The notes under the pieces are model-generated. The model was not told the DNA's origin, did no database searches, and saw only the letters and a program-made list of their open reading frames with translations. This document shows positions 23,522-35,082 of a stretch of DNA of 64,000 bases, one piece after another (position 1 is the first letter of the stretch; every line of letters begins with the position of its first letter). The stretch is taken from assembly GCA_013399875.1 (NCBI GenBank), contig VXAZ01004634.1, positions 644,480-708,479 on the forward strand, read 5' to 3'. A program made the position numbers and the translations under genes. The stretch is from Gymnorhina tibicen. Its lineage: Eukaryota; Chordata; Aves; Passeriformes; Artamidae.

Positions 23522-25906
23522 TGACTGGAACACATCCTTTGTCAGTAATAAAAAAAAACACTGTGAGGATGCCCTGAATGGTTGAGACTTCTAGCAGTAA
23601 GGAGATCTAAACAGCTTTACACTCTGATTGTGCAATCTGGATGCACATGCAAAAGAAAAGAACCAGAAGGTAACATTATTTCTGACAACACCTGGTGCTA
23701 CAAAACTATGGGAGCAATTCAGATGCTTACATGTAGGTTCTTTGTGCCATTTTAGACACTGTAGGATACCCAAGGGTGATCATTCCCCGTTGAATCATTC
23801 CCCTGGGGTTTTTAATATGTTTCAGTTAATATTAGTGAAGGAGGCCAAGAATGAAAGTGATGATATGGTTACAAGCCCAGTGCAGCTAAGCACCATATAT
23901 CATGGGCTAAAAATTGCTACCTTACACACCCAATCTAGCTCCTTCAGAAGTTATCATGGAAAACAGAAAAGTAGTCCTTTCTTCCAAGCCCAGAGTGGAG
24001 GGTGTAAGAGTGTCTCTCCACAACAGATGAGCCCCAGAAAGAACAGATTTGCCTGCTGCTCCACAGAAGACCAAGAGAGACACTGCGGTGCACAAAGCAT
24101 CATGGGGCAGCAGAGATTTAAAGAGCATGTCCTTTTTGGATGGAGATAAGTGTGAAGATGTTTATCTTCCTCTACTGACTGACTTACAATAACAGGTTTA
24201 GGCCAAAAGGTCTGACTTTCAGATGACTGATGGTGTGTTAGAACTCTCCCACCAAAGGAGCACCACTTCACTTTAAATTATAGATATCAGAGAGGACACA
24301 GAGTTTTAATGTTGTTCATTTTTCCTTTCTCTACTCAAAAGGGGATGATGTGAAAAACTGTAACTCTGAAGGCTCTGGTGTGAGGCAGCTGGTCCAGCTG
24401 TGCTCCACAGAGGCTCGTGTTCTCCAGGGCTGGCTGCCTGGAAAGCCGCCACTGCAGGAAGCTGACCTCCACCAGGCTCCTCGCCTCTGAGCAGTTACTG
24501 AACACGAAAAATGAAACTGAAATCTTGTTCCTTTTGGTTAGATGAATTTCCTGATAGGTGTCAGGAAATGTCTGAAATGTAAAATAAACTGTTGTCCTTT
24601 CTTTCCTCATAGTTTTCATAACGAACTGTAGCAGACAAGAATATTTAAAGATTTTTATAATTTATTTTATTTCTTTCAGTTCCCACAGGTATTCACATAG
24701 AAACAGTGCCAAAAATTCATTTGAACAAGACTTCCTGTTCTTTGCATGTCAGGTGGTGTGCATTAAATTGTGCAAAGTAGCTCATGTTTGATTCTGTATC
24801 TACCCAAATTTTGCATGCCAGAGTCTATTAAATGCAGTGGTTTGTTTCATCCTAAATTAAGGCAGGCTGGCAAGATTGAACACAAGAAAAGCAAACTGAT
24901 TCTCGTGACCTGCTGTAGGCATTTCCACAGAAATACATCTAACCTATGTCTTTGGATTCGTCTAATGAATTCTAAAATTCCAAACACCCATTCAGTGAGA
25001 TGGGGGAAAAAGAGCATTCAAAATGAAAAGTTGATAAAGGAATATTTTGGCTGCCAGTTAAAAATAACACCTGTCTCATCCAGCAGCTATTTTTTTGATG
25101 GGAGAAAGGGATGGAGCAAAAGCCTAAAGGAGAAATTTTCCAAGGCTAAAATGTAATTATTCCAACAATTTTTACTTTATGAAAATGAAGATTTGCAGCA
25201 TGCATTTCAATTGTGCCTTTAAACTTCTTGTCTGGAGTGGACAAGATGTGATCAAGGGAGGAGAGAAGGGCAGGAATGGTATGAACCATGCTTCCATCAA
25301 ATTCCAAGGTTATCTCCTTGAGAATATTGATCTTGGTCTTATTAAAAAAATAAGTAATAAACTAAATTTATCTTTCAGAATTTTATTTTATTTTACAAAA
25401 TTTATTCTTTAGTCTTCTTTATACACACGAGGCTGTATTACATTTTTAAAAACTCTCTGGCAGGACATTAATAGAAAGTTGTAGTTTTCAATTCTACATT
25501 TAAAATTTAATGTCTTAAAATTATATAATCTCTTTGTTGCTGATTCTTTCCTAACTTCAGAGGAATCCACCTAATGAGAAAGAATGGTTTTAATTAGTTT
25601 GAATAGCACTGGAATTTATACATCGCTTTAGTGTATGGAGATTGCATTGAAATTCTCTGAGCATAAAAGCAAAATTAGGAGGTACAAACTAGAGGTTAAA
25701 AAATAAAAGTGCTTGTTTACACGACTGATTTGTTTCTGTTAGCATCAATGATACTTCAAATTTGAGCATTTTCCTATTAGTTGAACTCCCTTGAAAATGC
25801 ATGAAATTAAAGAGCAAGAAATGATTGATTTTCTTGTCCAATGATTCACTGAAGAAAAAATTATGATGATAACCCATCATTGACCAAACCACATACCCCT
25901 AGTGGG

Positions 25907-25927
25907 GAAAAAAAAAAAGAAAAAAAA
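25907..25927 (+). repeat. Poly(A) run
   Basis: Two A runs split by one G. No retroposed body is recognisable next to it. Confidence 0.85.
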
Positions 25928-28009
25928 GGTCAAATCAAGGCTTTCAAAATGTATAGGAAAGGAAGGTCTATCTGATCTGGTCAAATATCTTTTTGATATC
26001 CAAGAAGCAGATCAGTGACTTTAAGTGCATCAAGGTGGACAAGTGGATTTCATTACATTTTGCTTTCATCATGATCAGGAAAGTTTCACCATTTAATAAA
26101 AACACTGTGATCTCATTTTATTATTTCCAGGAGCTACTCCTTATCTAATGGCCAAATTTAGGAGCTGAATTTGAAATCTGCTTTCAAGTGAAAAATTTGG
26201 CTAGCATATCTAGCTTCACAGAATGTTTGCAAGTGTTCATATATATCCTGGGCTTCCTGGCTGCTGTCTAGGAAATGCTCTCATTATTTGGCTATTTTAT
26301 CTTTGCCTACAGATGCTGAGTGGTGGAGTGTTACTACTCCAGAAGAAGGGATCTTCAGGAAGTGCAACCAGTGTAACATGACTTTGAGGGCTGTTGTAGT
26401 TTTTAAAAATGGAGGACATTGTACCTTAAAAGTAAAATTCTCTTTGTGGGTCTAGAGGAAGATCTTCAAAGGTGAAAATGTCAATTATTTATCTAACTCC
26501 AAGTGAACATTTGCCCTTGAGATGCCCTCTTATGTAACATTTTCCATTAACAAAAATAAAAAGACCACATAAAAAAGTTTTATTCTTAGTAGTTGCTCTC
26601 ATATACTGAATGTTTCTAGGCACTTTTGTCAGTGGAAACTATTTCCAGTGGTCTTATGAGGAACAATTAAGTGACCATCAAACCAAGGCAGAGCGATCAC
26701 AAATAGCCTTAAAACTCTGCACAGTTTTATGGGATGCCAGTACTTTGGTTTTAACAGTGAGGACCATTGTCAGACTGAGAGAAGACTTTGACAGCAAATT
26801 GATAGATCATCACAGTTGCACAGTCTGTTCTCCCTGTTGACAGAAGTATTTTAGTCTTCTGAGGTGCTGCTATATAATGCAACTGCCTTACTTCTGAATA
26901 TACCAGCAGTTCTACACTCATTTTCTGAATTTCAATACCTACCAATATATCAGCTTGTATTTTCCAAAGTGTTAGTGTTATATGCACTGTAAACCACAAG
27001 TGTTCTATAATTTTATGAGCTACATGAGGAGTGTTAGTCCCTATATGTCCATGTACAACTTACTAATCTTTGCCCTTGCATGTCTTTGAGTTTTGATATA
27101 GAAAGCATTTTGTCTCTGAGTAAACAAATCATGGAATTAGGATAATGCTTACTGTTTCAGACATGCTATTGTAGTCAGTTTTCCAAAGAAGAATAAAGGC
27201 CCAAAAGATGCTACTGGCTTCAGGACTATATTTTTGTGCTGCTTGGATATTGCTTTGTGGAATAAAAGTTGCTGCTAATAACAAACCAGTGTTTCTTCTC
27301 AGCCTTCAGTGATTCTTCAAAAGCATCTAGGAAAAAGCCTGGGGAACACATTTGCCACTTTTGAGGCTTGTGTATAAAACAAATAATGTTGTGGTAATAG
27401 TTCTTTTTTGTCTTTGTTTAATGAGCACCTTGTGACTCCTTGAATACATTCACTAATCCCAGCAAATGCCTAAGCTGCTCGATCAACTCCAAAGTCTCTT
27501 GCTTTGTAATTATCCTTCCATGACTTGCTTCATCTCAAAAGGGGAAACACATAGGAAAAGATCCCCATCTGTCATTCATCTGTCAATATAAGCAATGTAC
27601 CATAGCAAGGAACTAATAAATATAGTAAACAGCGCAATCTTCAAAAGTGACAACAGAGTCATCTTGACAACACGATTCTGAAACTGGCCTTTTGCATTAA
27701 GGGACGATCTACAGCAAAAGTTTCTCTTTGAATACCCTGCATTGGTTTTCCTGTTGCCCACAACAAATGCTGTTACTTCGTGCATGTATGCTTTTTACTT
27801 CTGCCTTCACCCTATTTAACTGGGAAACATTTCCAGGTCAAGAGTTGGCAGCCAGTTCCTCATTCAGGCTGTGTGGTGCTTTCTGATGTTATCTACTAGC
27901 GCTGAATTGCTTTTGCTTTCATGGTAAGCCTTGTGTCTTTATCTGTTATACATTGGCATTAGGATCCAATTCTCTAAGATTTATGAAGTTTAGTGTTAGA
28001 TTTAGGAGA

Positions 28010-28058
28010 GTGCTTAAGTCCTCGCCTAACTTTAAGCTCATTAGTTCTAAACATTGAA
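28010..28058. repeat. Fragment of the old CTTAA-type dispersed repeat
   Basis: GAGTGCTTAAGTCC followed by CCTAACTTTAAGCTCATTAG resembles one arm of the palindromic repeat seen near 7985-8110. The adjoining CR1 begins directly after it, so the older repeat may have been the insertion site. Confidence 0.4.
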
Positions 28059-28061
28059 GTG

Positions 28062-28353
28062 CTCATCAGGAGCTGTAGTGATAGGACAAGGAGCAATAGG
28101 TGCAAACTGAAAGAAGGGAAATTTGGGTTAGATATACGGAAGAAATTCTTTACTGTGAGGGTTGTGAGAGATTGAAACAGGTTGCCCAGGGAGGTTGTGG
28201 ATGGCCCAAATCTGGAAGTGTTCAAAGTCAGGTTGGATAAGGCCTTGAGCAACCTGGTCTAGTGGGAGGTACCCATGTGCATGGCAGGGCAGGTTGAGTT
28301 TAGATGGTTTGTAAGGTTACTTCCAACCCTGAGCATTTTATAATTCTATGATC
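28062..28353 (+). mobile_element. CR1 LINE, 5'-truncated 3' end
   Basis: About 290 bases of CR1 3' sequence in plus orientation. The landmarks are TAGTGATAGGACAAGGAGCA (near 28075), GGTTGCCCAGGGAGGTTGTG (near 28180), GTTGGATAAGGCCTTGAGCA (near 28232), TTACTTCCAACCCTGAGCA (near 28317) and a terminal AATTCTATGATCC. It belongs to a different CR1 subfamily type from the 7253 copy, since it carries the CTTGAGCAACCTGGTCTAGTG block. The minus-strand frame 27974-28252 is antisense to it and not a gene. Confidence 0.95.
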
Positions 28354-28785
28354 CTTTAAGGAGAGCTAAGATTATATATATATAAAGTATATTATATATA
28401 TATGTATGATGTGTACCTTACTCAGTATGTGTAATTAAATCAATAACACATATGATTAATCCTCTGTTGTACTGAAGAGAAGCAAATCCAATAAGAAGCA
28501 TATATCTCTGAGACTAAAATGAGTTGTTCTTTCATTTATTATCTATTATTGATAAAATACAGTTGTTCCATACTAACATAAGGATTTTCTGTAGATGGTG
28601 AAGAATATCAAAATTATGGATAATAATTAGAACTGGCATTTTATTATTCAAGCTGGCAGGAGAAATTTGAAGTGCAGTTATCACTAAGAAATTTAGCAGC
28701 AAGGAATGGATACATCCACATAAATATTTGAGGCCATGAAATACTTCAGTTATCTTGTGCAGAAAATCATGCTAGGAAAAGCCAG
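28354..28785. other. A+T-rich spacer between CR1 and the LTR
   Basis: It holds a dinucleotide TA stretch (listed separately) and otherwise unremarkable A+T-rich sequence. No gene seen. Confidence 0.7.
28372..28407 (+). repeat. Imperfect (TA)n repeat
   Basis: Two runs of TA separated by AAGTAT, immediately downstream of the CR1 3' end. Confidence 0.9.
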
Positions 28786-28817
28786 TGTCCATAAAGGAGA
28801 CAGAGGAGTCCTGCAAT

Positions 28818-28823
28818 TTTATT
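28818..28823 (-). terminator. LTR polyadenylation signal AATAAA
   Basis: TTTATT on the plus strand is AATAAA on the minus strand, downstream of the TATA-like box within the LTR. Its position marks the R region. Confidence 0.6.
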
Positions 28824-28900
28824 TGAATAAAGGGAGAGAGAGTCCATTGGGGCATACCCCGGTGGGGTTTCTCTCTCTTGGTTTCAGAGGACGCAGCCTC

Positions 28901-28910
28901 TTTTTATCCT
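28901..28910 (-). promoter_or_regulatory. TATA-like box of the LTR
   Basis: The minus strand reads AGGATAAAAA about 80 bases upstream of the LTR polyadenylation signal, the expected order for an LTR promoter. Confidence 0.5.
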
Positions 28911-29026
28911 AAACTCCTGGCCTCATGTTGCCCTCTTCCTTTCCCCATTGCCTGAGGTACTAGGAAGGTACAGATTTCCTGAACCACCTACCACATATTC
29001 CTCCCTTGAACATGTAATTTTCCTCC

Positions 29027-29129
29027 AAAGTTCAGAAGTTCAGGCTATCTGGGTTCTGCAAGAGACTCTGTGCAGACCCATGAGTCTATTACCCTAAAGT
29101 TCAGGAGTCAAACTCTCTGGGTTCTGTAA
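29027..29129 (-). repeat. Direct repeat in the LTR U3-like part, period about 68
   Basis: On the plus strand AAAGTTCAGAAG...CTGGGTTCTG (29027-29058) recurs as AAAGTTCAGGAG...CTGGGTTCTG (29096-29126). Repeated blocks in U3 are a known retroviral enhancer arrangement; function here is inferred. Confidence 0.7.
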
Positions 29130-29156
29130 CAATCTTGTGCGGCTTGAGGTTGGTAG

Positions 29157-29246
29157 AGACATTAAGACCCATTTCAAAAACATTCACATCCATTTCTCCT
29201 AAGGACCTTCTCCCATCCAGTTGTTTGTAAAGACATTAGTACCCAT
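29157..29246 (-). repeat. Second direct repeat in the LTR U3-like part, period 74
   Basis: AGACATTAAGACCCAT (29157 on) recurs as AGACATTAGTACCCAT (29231 on). Together with the 68-base repeat it suggests a locally duplicated U3. Confidence 0.6.
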
Positions 29247-30768
29247 CTTTCCTATCAGTCTTGAGTCAAGTACCAAATCTTGGAACGTTATCTTTACACA
29301 TTACAGCCAAAATCACAGTTACAGATGATGTCACTCTGCAGATAAATGTGCTGAAATTTCATTCATACTATTTTATTTAGTAAGATTTATTTTTCAGGAA
29401 TCTAATTCAAAGAGAAATGGACATTTGAAATATGCCTGTCTTTCCCACCCTTATGACTATTATTGCTATTGCAATTAGAGCTCCAGTCTTACCAAAACAC
29501 TCTCAGCAGCTCCTGTTTTGATACCAACATTGAACAAACTTACTACAGAAGCATTGCACCTTGGCAGGAATATTAAAAATAAATCTGTTCTTTTTGTCAA
29601 GTGAGACTTTGATATCGAACAATGAGAATGTGGTGACTGACCAGAATAGCAGTGTACGACCTCTTAGCAATGTATTAGGCACAGAAAAATATTTCTGTCT
29701 CTGTACAAAGTGATTTTTTAACTACTTCCAAATCAAATGAGGTAACAGTTGAGGTGCCAGAATTTGTGATATGTCAGCACAGATACGGCAAACACAGAAA
29801 ATGCAATGCTAATAACTGTATTTTGGTGGCCAAAATATTATTTAGAGGAGACAGAAACAAAGGTTCTTTAAGAAAACTCAGAAGAACTCTACAACTTCAC
29901 TTGAGGCTAGAACAATACTCAACTTCAGAAATAAAAGTAGAACATATTTCTCATTGTGATCACAAGTATTGATAGAGGGTACAGTGCAGGATTCAAGGTA
30001 CATGTTTGTGTTGATTTCACATAAAATAACCCACATTAGGCTCATATCAATAGCAAGAGGAAAATTAACTCCCTTTGTTGTTTTGAATGTTGCTGTTGGG
30101 TCACTCTTGAACATTGTTATTTTCTTCCTCTTTGATCTTAATTCAGCTTCTATTAAAGATAATGCAAACCAATGAAAACTGGATCAGGATGGGGTGTTAT
30201 TAGCTCCAAATTTCCTCCTTCATTTTCAGCTTCCATCATGTGCATACAGAATGTTTCCTCACCACTTTGCAATTTGAGGGCACCCATCTGTTAATTTGCT
30301 TCCCAGATGCTGTTGCAGGATGCTTTTGCAGTTTCATGCAGCCTGCCATTTCAGAGATGCTCAGACTTCATTTTGGCATCTAAGGAGCCGGAGGAGCCTC
30401 TGGAAGCTGTGGAGGTTCAGAAGCAGAAGAAAGCCTGAGGGCAGGGAGTGTGGTTTCTGGGCAAGCTGGAGGCAGTCAAAGGATGTGGTTTTGTGGATGG
30501 AAAACAAGCTGGATGGAGCTCAGGAGATGGTCTGTCATAAAGAGGTCTGACAAATCCAGGGCCATGGCTAGTGACAGTGTTCTAGTTTTGATGGTGTTGC
30601 AAACTTAGGCATACATGGTGCTGGTATTGTACCAAAGGAGTTGATTAGTAAAAAACAAAGGAAGACCTAGTAGCAGAGGGATCCTTTCATGAAATATTGA
30701 GCAGAATAAGTTAGCCCAAAGTATTTCTGAAACAAAAGTCAGACTTTTTGCAATCTCAGAAAGCAGAA

Positions 30769-30816
30769 CAAAATCCCTGTTTGAATTTGCATCAAAATCC
30801 CTGTTTGCAATTGAAG
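30769..30816 (+). repeat. Tandem duplication, period 24
   Basis: CAAAATCCCTGTTTGAATTT (30769 on) is followed by CAAAATCCCTGTTTGCAATT (30793 on). Seen directly. Confidence 0.85.
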
Positions 30817-31730
30817 CATCAAGTAAAAGGAATTCTATGCAGAAACTGCAATAGAACTTAAAAGATAAAAAATTCACAGATGTCTAAAAATGCTGTATCA
30901 AAAGCAAGCTAACTCTTTCAACAGCAGGATAACTTCCTTATACCTTGGCTTAAGCAGTAAACACACGCTTTCCCCCTCCTTTTTATATACTGAAGCTGCC
31001 TGGCTGTATTAAAATTCTGGTTTCAACAATAGTTTAAACAACAGAGCAACATATTTTCCTTAGAAAAGACATGGAACTTAAAAAAGAAATGAAAGCAGTA
31101 AAACATGAACAGGATTTGTAGTGTCCACTTTTGGCCATCTGCATTAACTGCATGTGTGTGTATTAAAATCAATTAAATGAAGGCATGCCTTCCTTCCAAC
31201 ACAGAAAATAATTAGGTAATATATTAAAAGTAGATAACCTTGTTTGCCTCCCACTCAACCTTTCTTCATCATTCTTAATAGCAAACATCTAGCTATTGAT
31301 CGGTTCATTTTAAATGCTACCAAGGTAAATGCTGTACTACTTTGAACTGATGAAAGAATTGAACAAAGACAATCATAGTAATTGTGGCATGTTGAGGAAT
31401 GTAGATCGCAAGAACTGAATACAAAAAAATGCCTAATGCAACCTTTTCTTTCATGTAAAATATTGCAAAAGAAAAAAACCACAGGTATAGGGCAGTCAGA
31501 GAAATTTAGTTTAAATCAAGGCAGATCACTCTCATCTCTTTCGTTCTACCTTTGTAGTAAAGACTGCAATTTCATTGTAAATCAATACATTTTCTCAGCC
31601 AACATGATTCTATTATAAATCATCATTTGTACACTGTGTTTTTGCTAATAAATCTGCAGCTAGAAGGGATAAAAAGGAAACTGGTTAACAATAAACTGTG
31701 CTGTTAAACTAGGACAGAAACAATTTAAAA

Positions 31731-31745
31731 CAACAACAACAACAA
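31731..31745 (+). repeat. (CAA)n run
   Basis: Five CAA units. Confidence 0.85.
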
Positions 31746-34700
31746 AATAAAAGGTTATCATTGAAGCCTGTATCAACAATATGCTCTCAATGTCAACTGT
31801 TGTGGAATTAAATGCACTTCCTCTTGCAAATAGCTGTCTATAAAGTTAACGCTGATGCTCAAGACAATGAAAATGCTGAACCCAAACTATTTATGAAGAC
31901 ATGAGGTTTAATGTATATAATTTAGCTACAAACCTGACCAACTGCATTTCAAGCAGATTTTTCAACAACTTCATGTAGCAAGGCAAAATTTGACACAAAT
32001 ACATATTTTGTGGCTTGGATGTAAACCTAAGGAACTGATTACCCAATAGACTAAAAATTTCCTTTGAAACCTCAAGTGCATGCTCAATATAATCTGTTTA
32101 AAAGCTAAAAACACCAAACTGGGTAAAAAAAAAAGGCTGATGTTAGTATAAGCTATTGAAAGTCCCTGGATTCTGGAAGTTTGGGGATTATACATTCCTA
32201 TTTGGAACAGAAGAAATGCTTTTAAGTATGTTTCTATCCTGACAATTCTCTGTGTGTGTCATCATCATGTCCACACCCCCACAAATTAGGAACCTAAAAT
32301 AAAATTGTTAAATCCTAATTTTTTAGAAAAGGTTTACAAAAACACATCTGCAAACTATATTTTACTGTCTTTTAGTGACATCTGAACTCCAATTTGCAGG
32401 CAAGAACAGAAAGAAATATCTGCCATTGACAGGAAGGCTCAGAAACCCCCCAAGCTGGAAGAGGTTGATACGAGTCCTCAGACTACACTAATTTCTCTTC
32501 TTGCCTTTTAAAACCATTCTTGTGGGTTAATGTGTCCCAATCAACTTTTTTCCATGCCTCCTCTCCAAAATAAATTCCCAAAAGTTTTGACACTTCCCTT
32601 CCTGGTTATTATTACCCTCACACTTTCATGCTTCCAGAGCTGTGAGCAAAATTATGTAATAATCATGTCCACCGCATCAGAAAATTTAACTTCTAAATAA
32701 ATGGGCCCATTTTCTATCAATTTCAGCATCTTTCAACCTTAAATTAGTAGAGACATTTCTTGGTTATGAATCTGAATAGACTTGGGGGGTTGTGTTTTTT
32801 AAATCTTAAAAAAGTCTTCTGTCTTGGTCTTTCAATTCATCAGTCACACAACAGTGCACATTATAAAGTGGGCGTTAAGAAAAGATCAGATTCTGCTAAA
32901 TTTATCCACACAGGAGAATGGTATTGTGTAAGTAAACAGAATGTATTCAGTTTTCTTCATTAAGACTTCTTCTATAGTAGCCAGTGAACAGAGCTCCTAG
33001 ATTAATTTATTAGTGTTAACATATCTATTCAGATTTCTAGTTTGTTCAGACATTAGGAAAGCTCTGATACTTTTGTGTCTAATGTCACTGTGTCTGCCTG
33101 AAAAATCTCTGTGTCAAGGAAGTTCTGTGCAGCCCCTACAAACAGTTTCTATTTCCTTATTCAGGAACTGAACAACAGAAGTCCAGTCTTGAGCCAAATA
33201 TTGCCCTTGCTTGATAAATTTGTTAATCACCTCTCACATCTCGTTGATTCAGTGTCAATCAAAGGCAATGCTACTGCTCACATACTTGCAGCTGAATTGT
33301 AGCTCTAAGCGTATACATTAAGTGCTTTTTTGGATAGATGCCAGAGTTGCTTGGGTCCCTGCCATGTCAGGCCCCTAGTGAATACATTTTTCTCATGCGA
33401 ACAGTGTTTTCAGGACCAGACTTGCATCTTTCAGCACACTGACAGCTATGCAACTTGGCACAGGTGAGTAGGAGCTCTCCTGTGACAAGAACATTTGACT
33501 TCTTGCTGTGCACAATGTTTGAGACTGGACCTATAGATATTTCAGGATTCAAAGGTCAGTGACACTGGAGAATCTATCCTCAAGTAAATAAAACTCCCTA
33601 TGTTACCACTAAATATCCCACAGACACCAAAGACAATGTATTTGAGCACTTAGAGGAAGAAGCAAGGCACGGAGTTATAAAAATTAATTAAAAATGTGCA
33701 AAAAGTCCTTAAATGAGTAATTTAAAAATTGTCTGGGTAACATAATTTATTAGGCTAATGTCTGGTTAAATATTTTCCTTGTACTCAGACTATCTTACTG
33801 TGCCTTTTTGGCAGTAAATTAAAAATTTATCAATTATCAACAACTTTACAGGTATTACCTTGTATTTTTGAAATAAATTTTGAGGGTCTGGCAGCCTTGG
33901 GTGAGCTTCTGAGCAGACCAGCAAACCAGATCACTTCTGCACTGTATGTGCAGTGGGACTGCATTGGATTCCTTGTGCATATGGTGTATAGCCACCAGCA
34001 AGTCTGATACACCACAGAACTGATCTACACGTGCTCCTCAGAGATATTCAGGACACAGCAGATTGATTTAGTGTCATGCTCAAACATTTAGTCATGTCAA
34101 GTATACCCAGCCACTAGCTCTATGTGTTTTGGGAATTGCATTCATGGGCAATGCTGTGTAAATAATGCATAAATAATGGGACAATTACATCTAAGGTTTC
34201 AGCTCTGGACCCTGAGGAACAGGGTCTTTGAGCTTCTAGCAAAATATTCTTTCATGTATATATTCCCCTAATACAATCTGCAAACTTAAGGCTGTTTTAT
34301 ATGGACAACGGTAGGGGGATTGCCTTTGGTGCTAAATCCTAGGTAGTGGGTAGTACAAGCCATTCATTCTGTTGGTAGAAGAAGAGCTCAACTTAGGCTC
34401 CACCTGAGGCATAAATACCATGCTCTCTTGGAAGGAAGGCCCATGTGACATGAAAAATGCAGAAGAAATGGCTTTGGGGTTTGAATGATTACTGAAGAAA
34501 AAGAAAATTACCATCTTATCAAATATCCTCCTCTTAGTATGCTCAACTTCTAGTCAAAATGGAATATTCTGTAAAATATTTAAACTGCTTTCTTTCAGTT
34601 GAGGGAGTGATGCTTGACTAATAATGCATTAATTAAGAGACAGGAATGGCATGGCAATAACTTAAGGAAATGGCATTTATTTTTAGAAAATATAACTAAG

Positions 34701-35051
34701 GCAGTGGCATATCGTACAGTTTAGGAAGATAAATTTATGCAAATATTGACTGTAATTTTTTTATAAACCATGAGGTATATATTAAGTTATTTTGCCTACA
34801 AATTTGTAAACATTTGTTTCAAGCCAAATTTCCTCAGTGTGCTTTGGACTGACAGGATTCCCTTTTTGTTCTACTTGCTCATGAAAAGTTAACAGTGCTA
34901 GTGCATAATGCTTATTCTTTACAATAGAACAGTATCAAGGAAGCAAAAAGTTTGGAGGGCACTGAAGCCAGAAAAATAACATCTCACAATAGTCTAATTT
35001 TTTATTTATTAACAAAATTTTAGTTTTAATTACAGTGATGTAAGAAATGTC

Positions 35052-35082
<31 letters not shown>
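35052..35082 (+). repeat. (TA)n(CA)n compound microsatellite
   Basis: About 12 TA units pass directly into about four CA units. Probably polymorphic. Confidence 0.9.

Larger units (their letters stand above)
13999..28061. other. Long unique noncoding stretch, no gene seen
   Basis: About 14 kb without a supportable gene. It contains a tetranucleotide repeat, a repeat/hairpin cluster at 16539-16615, a CpG cluster at 18160-18465, a scrap of CR1 near 19612, a TAAT/ATTA-rich block near 22330-22640 and a short 18-base tandem repeat at 23486. Three longer open frames (18323-18748, 23628-24149 and 24770-25156, all plus) were inspected residue by residue. None shows a signal peptide, a repeated motif or a known domain, so I do not call them genes. 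Inverted CCAAT boxes (GATTGGC, CATTGGC) near 22860 and 22910 lie close together but have no accompanying TATA or CpG island. Confidence 0.6.
28772..29300 (-). mobile_element. Solo LTR of an endogenous retrovirus
   Basis: Read on the minus strand, this has the order of an avian retroviral LTR. A U3-like part carries repeated blocks. A TATA-like AGGATAAAAA lies at 28901-28910. A short R region holds an AAACCCCACCGGGGTATGCC motif (around 28850-28870). An AATAAA polyadenylation signal sits at 28818-28823, followed by GGACTCCTCTGTCTCC. The roughly 80-base spacing between TATA and AATAAA fits a short R. From memory, the R/U5 wording resembles LTRs common in songbird genomes, but I cannot name the family. 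No gag, pol or env code is seen on either side, so it is best read as a solo LTR. The 3' edge lies between about 28772 and 28786; the 5' edge near 29300 is a guess, because no target duplication could be matched. Old, non-functional copy. Confidence 0.7.

Noticed and set aside
30296..30550. 84-codon Arg/Trp-rich plus frame in a G+C-richer patch
   Set aside because: No motif, and composition is explained by local base content.
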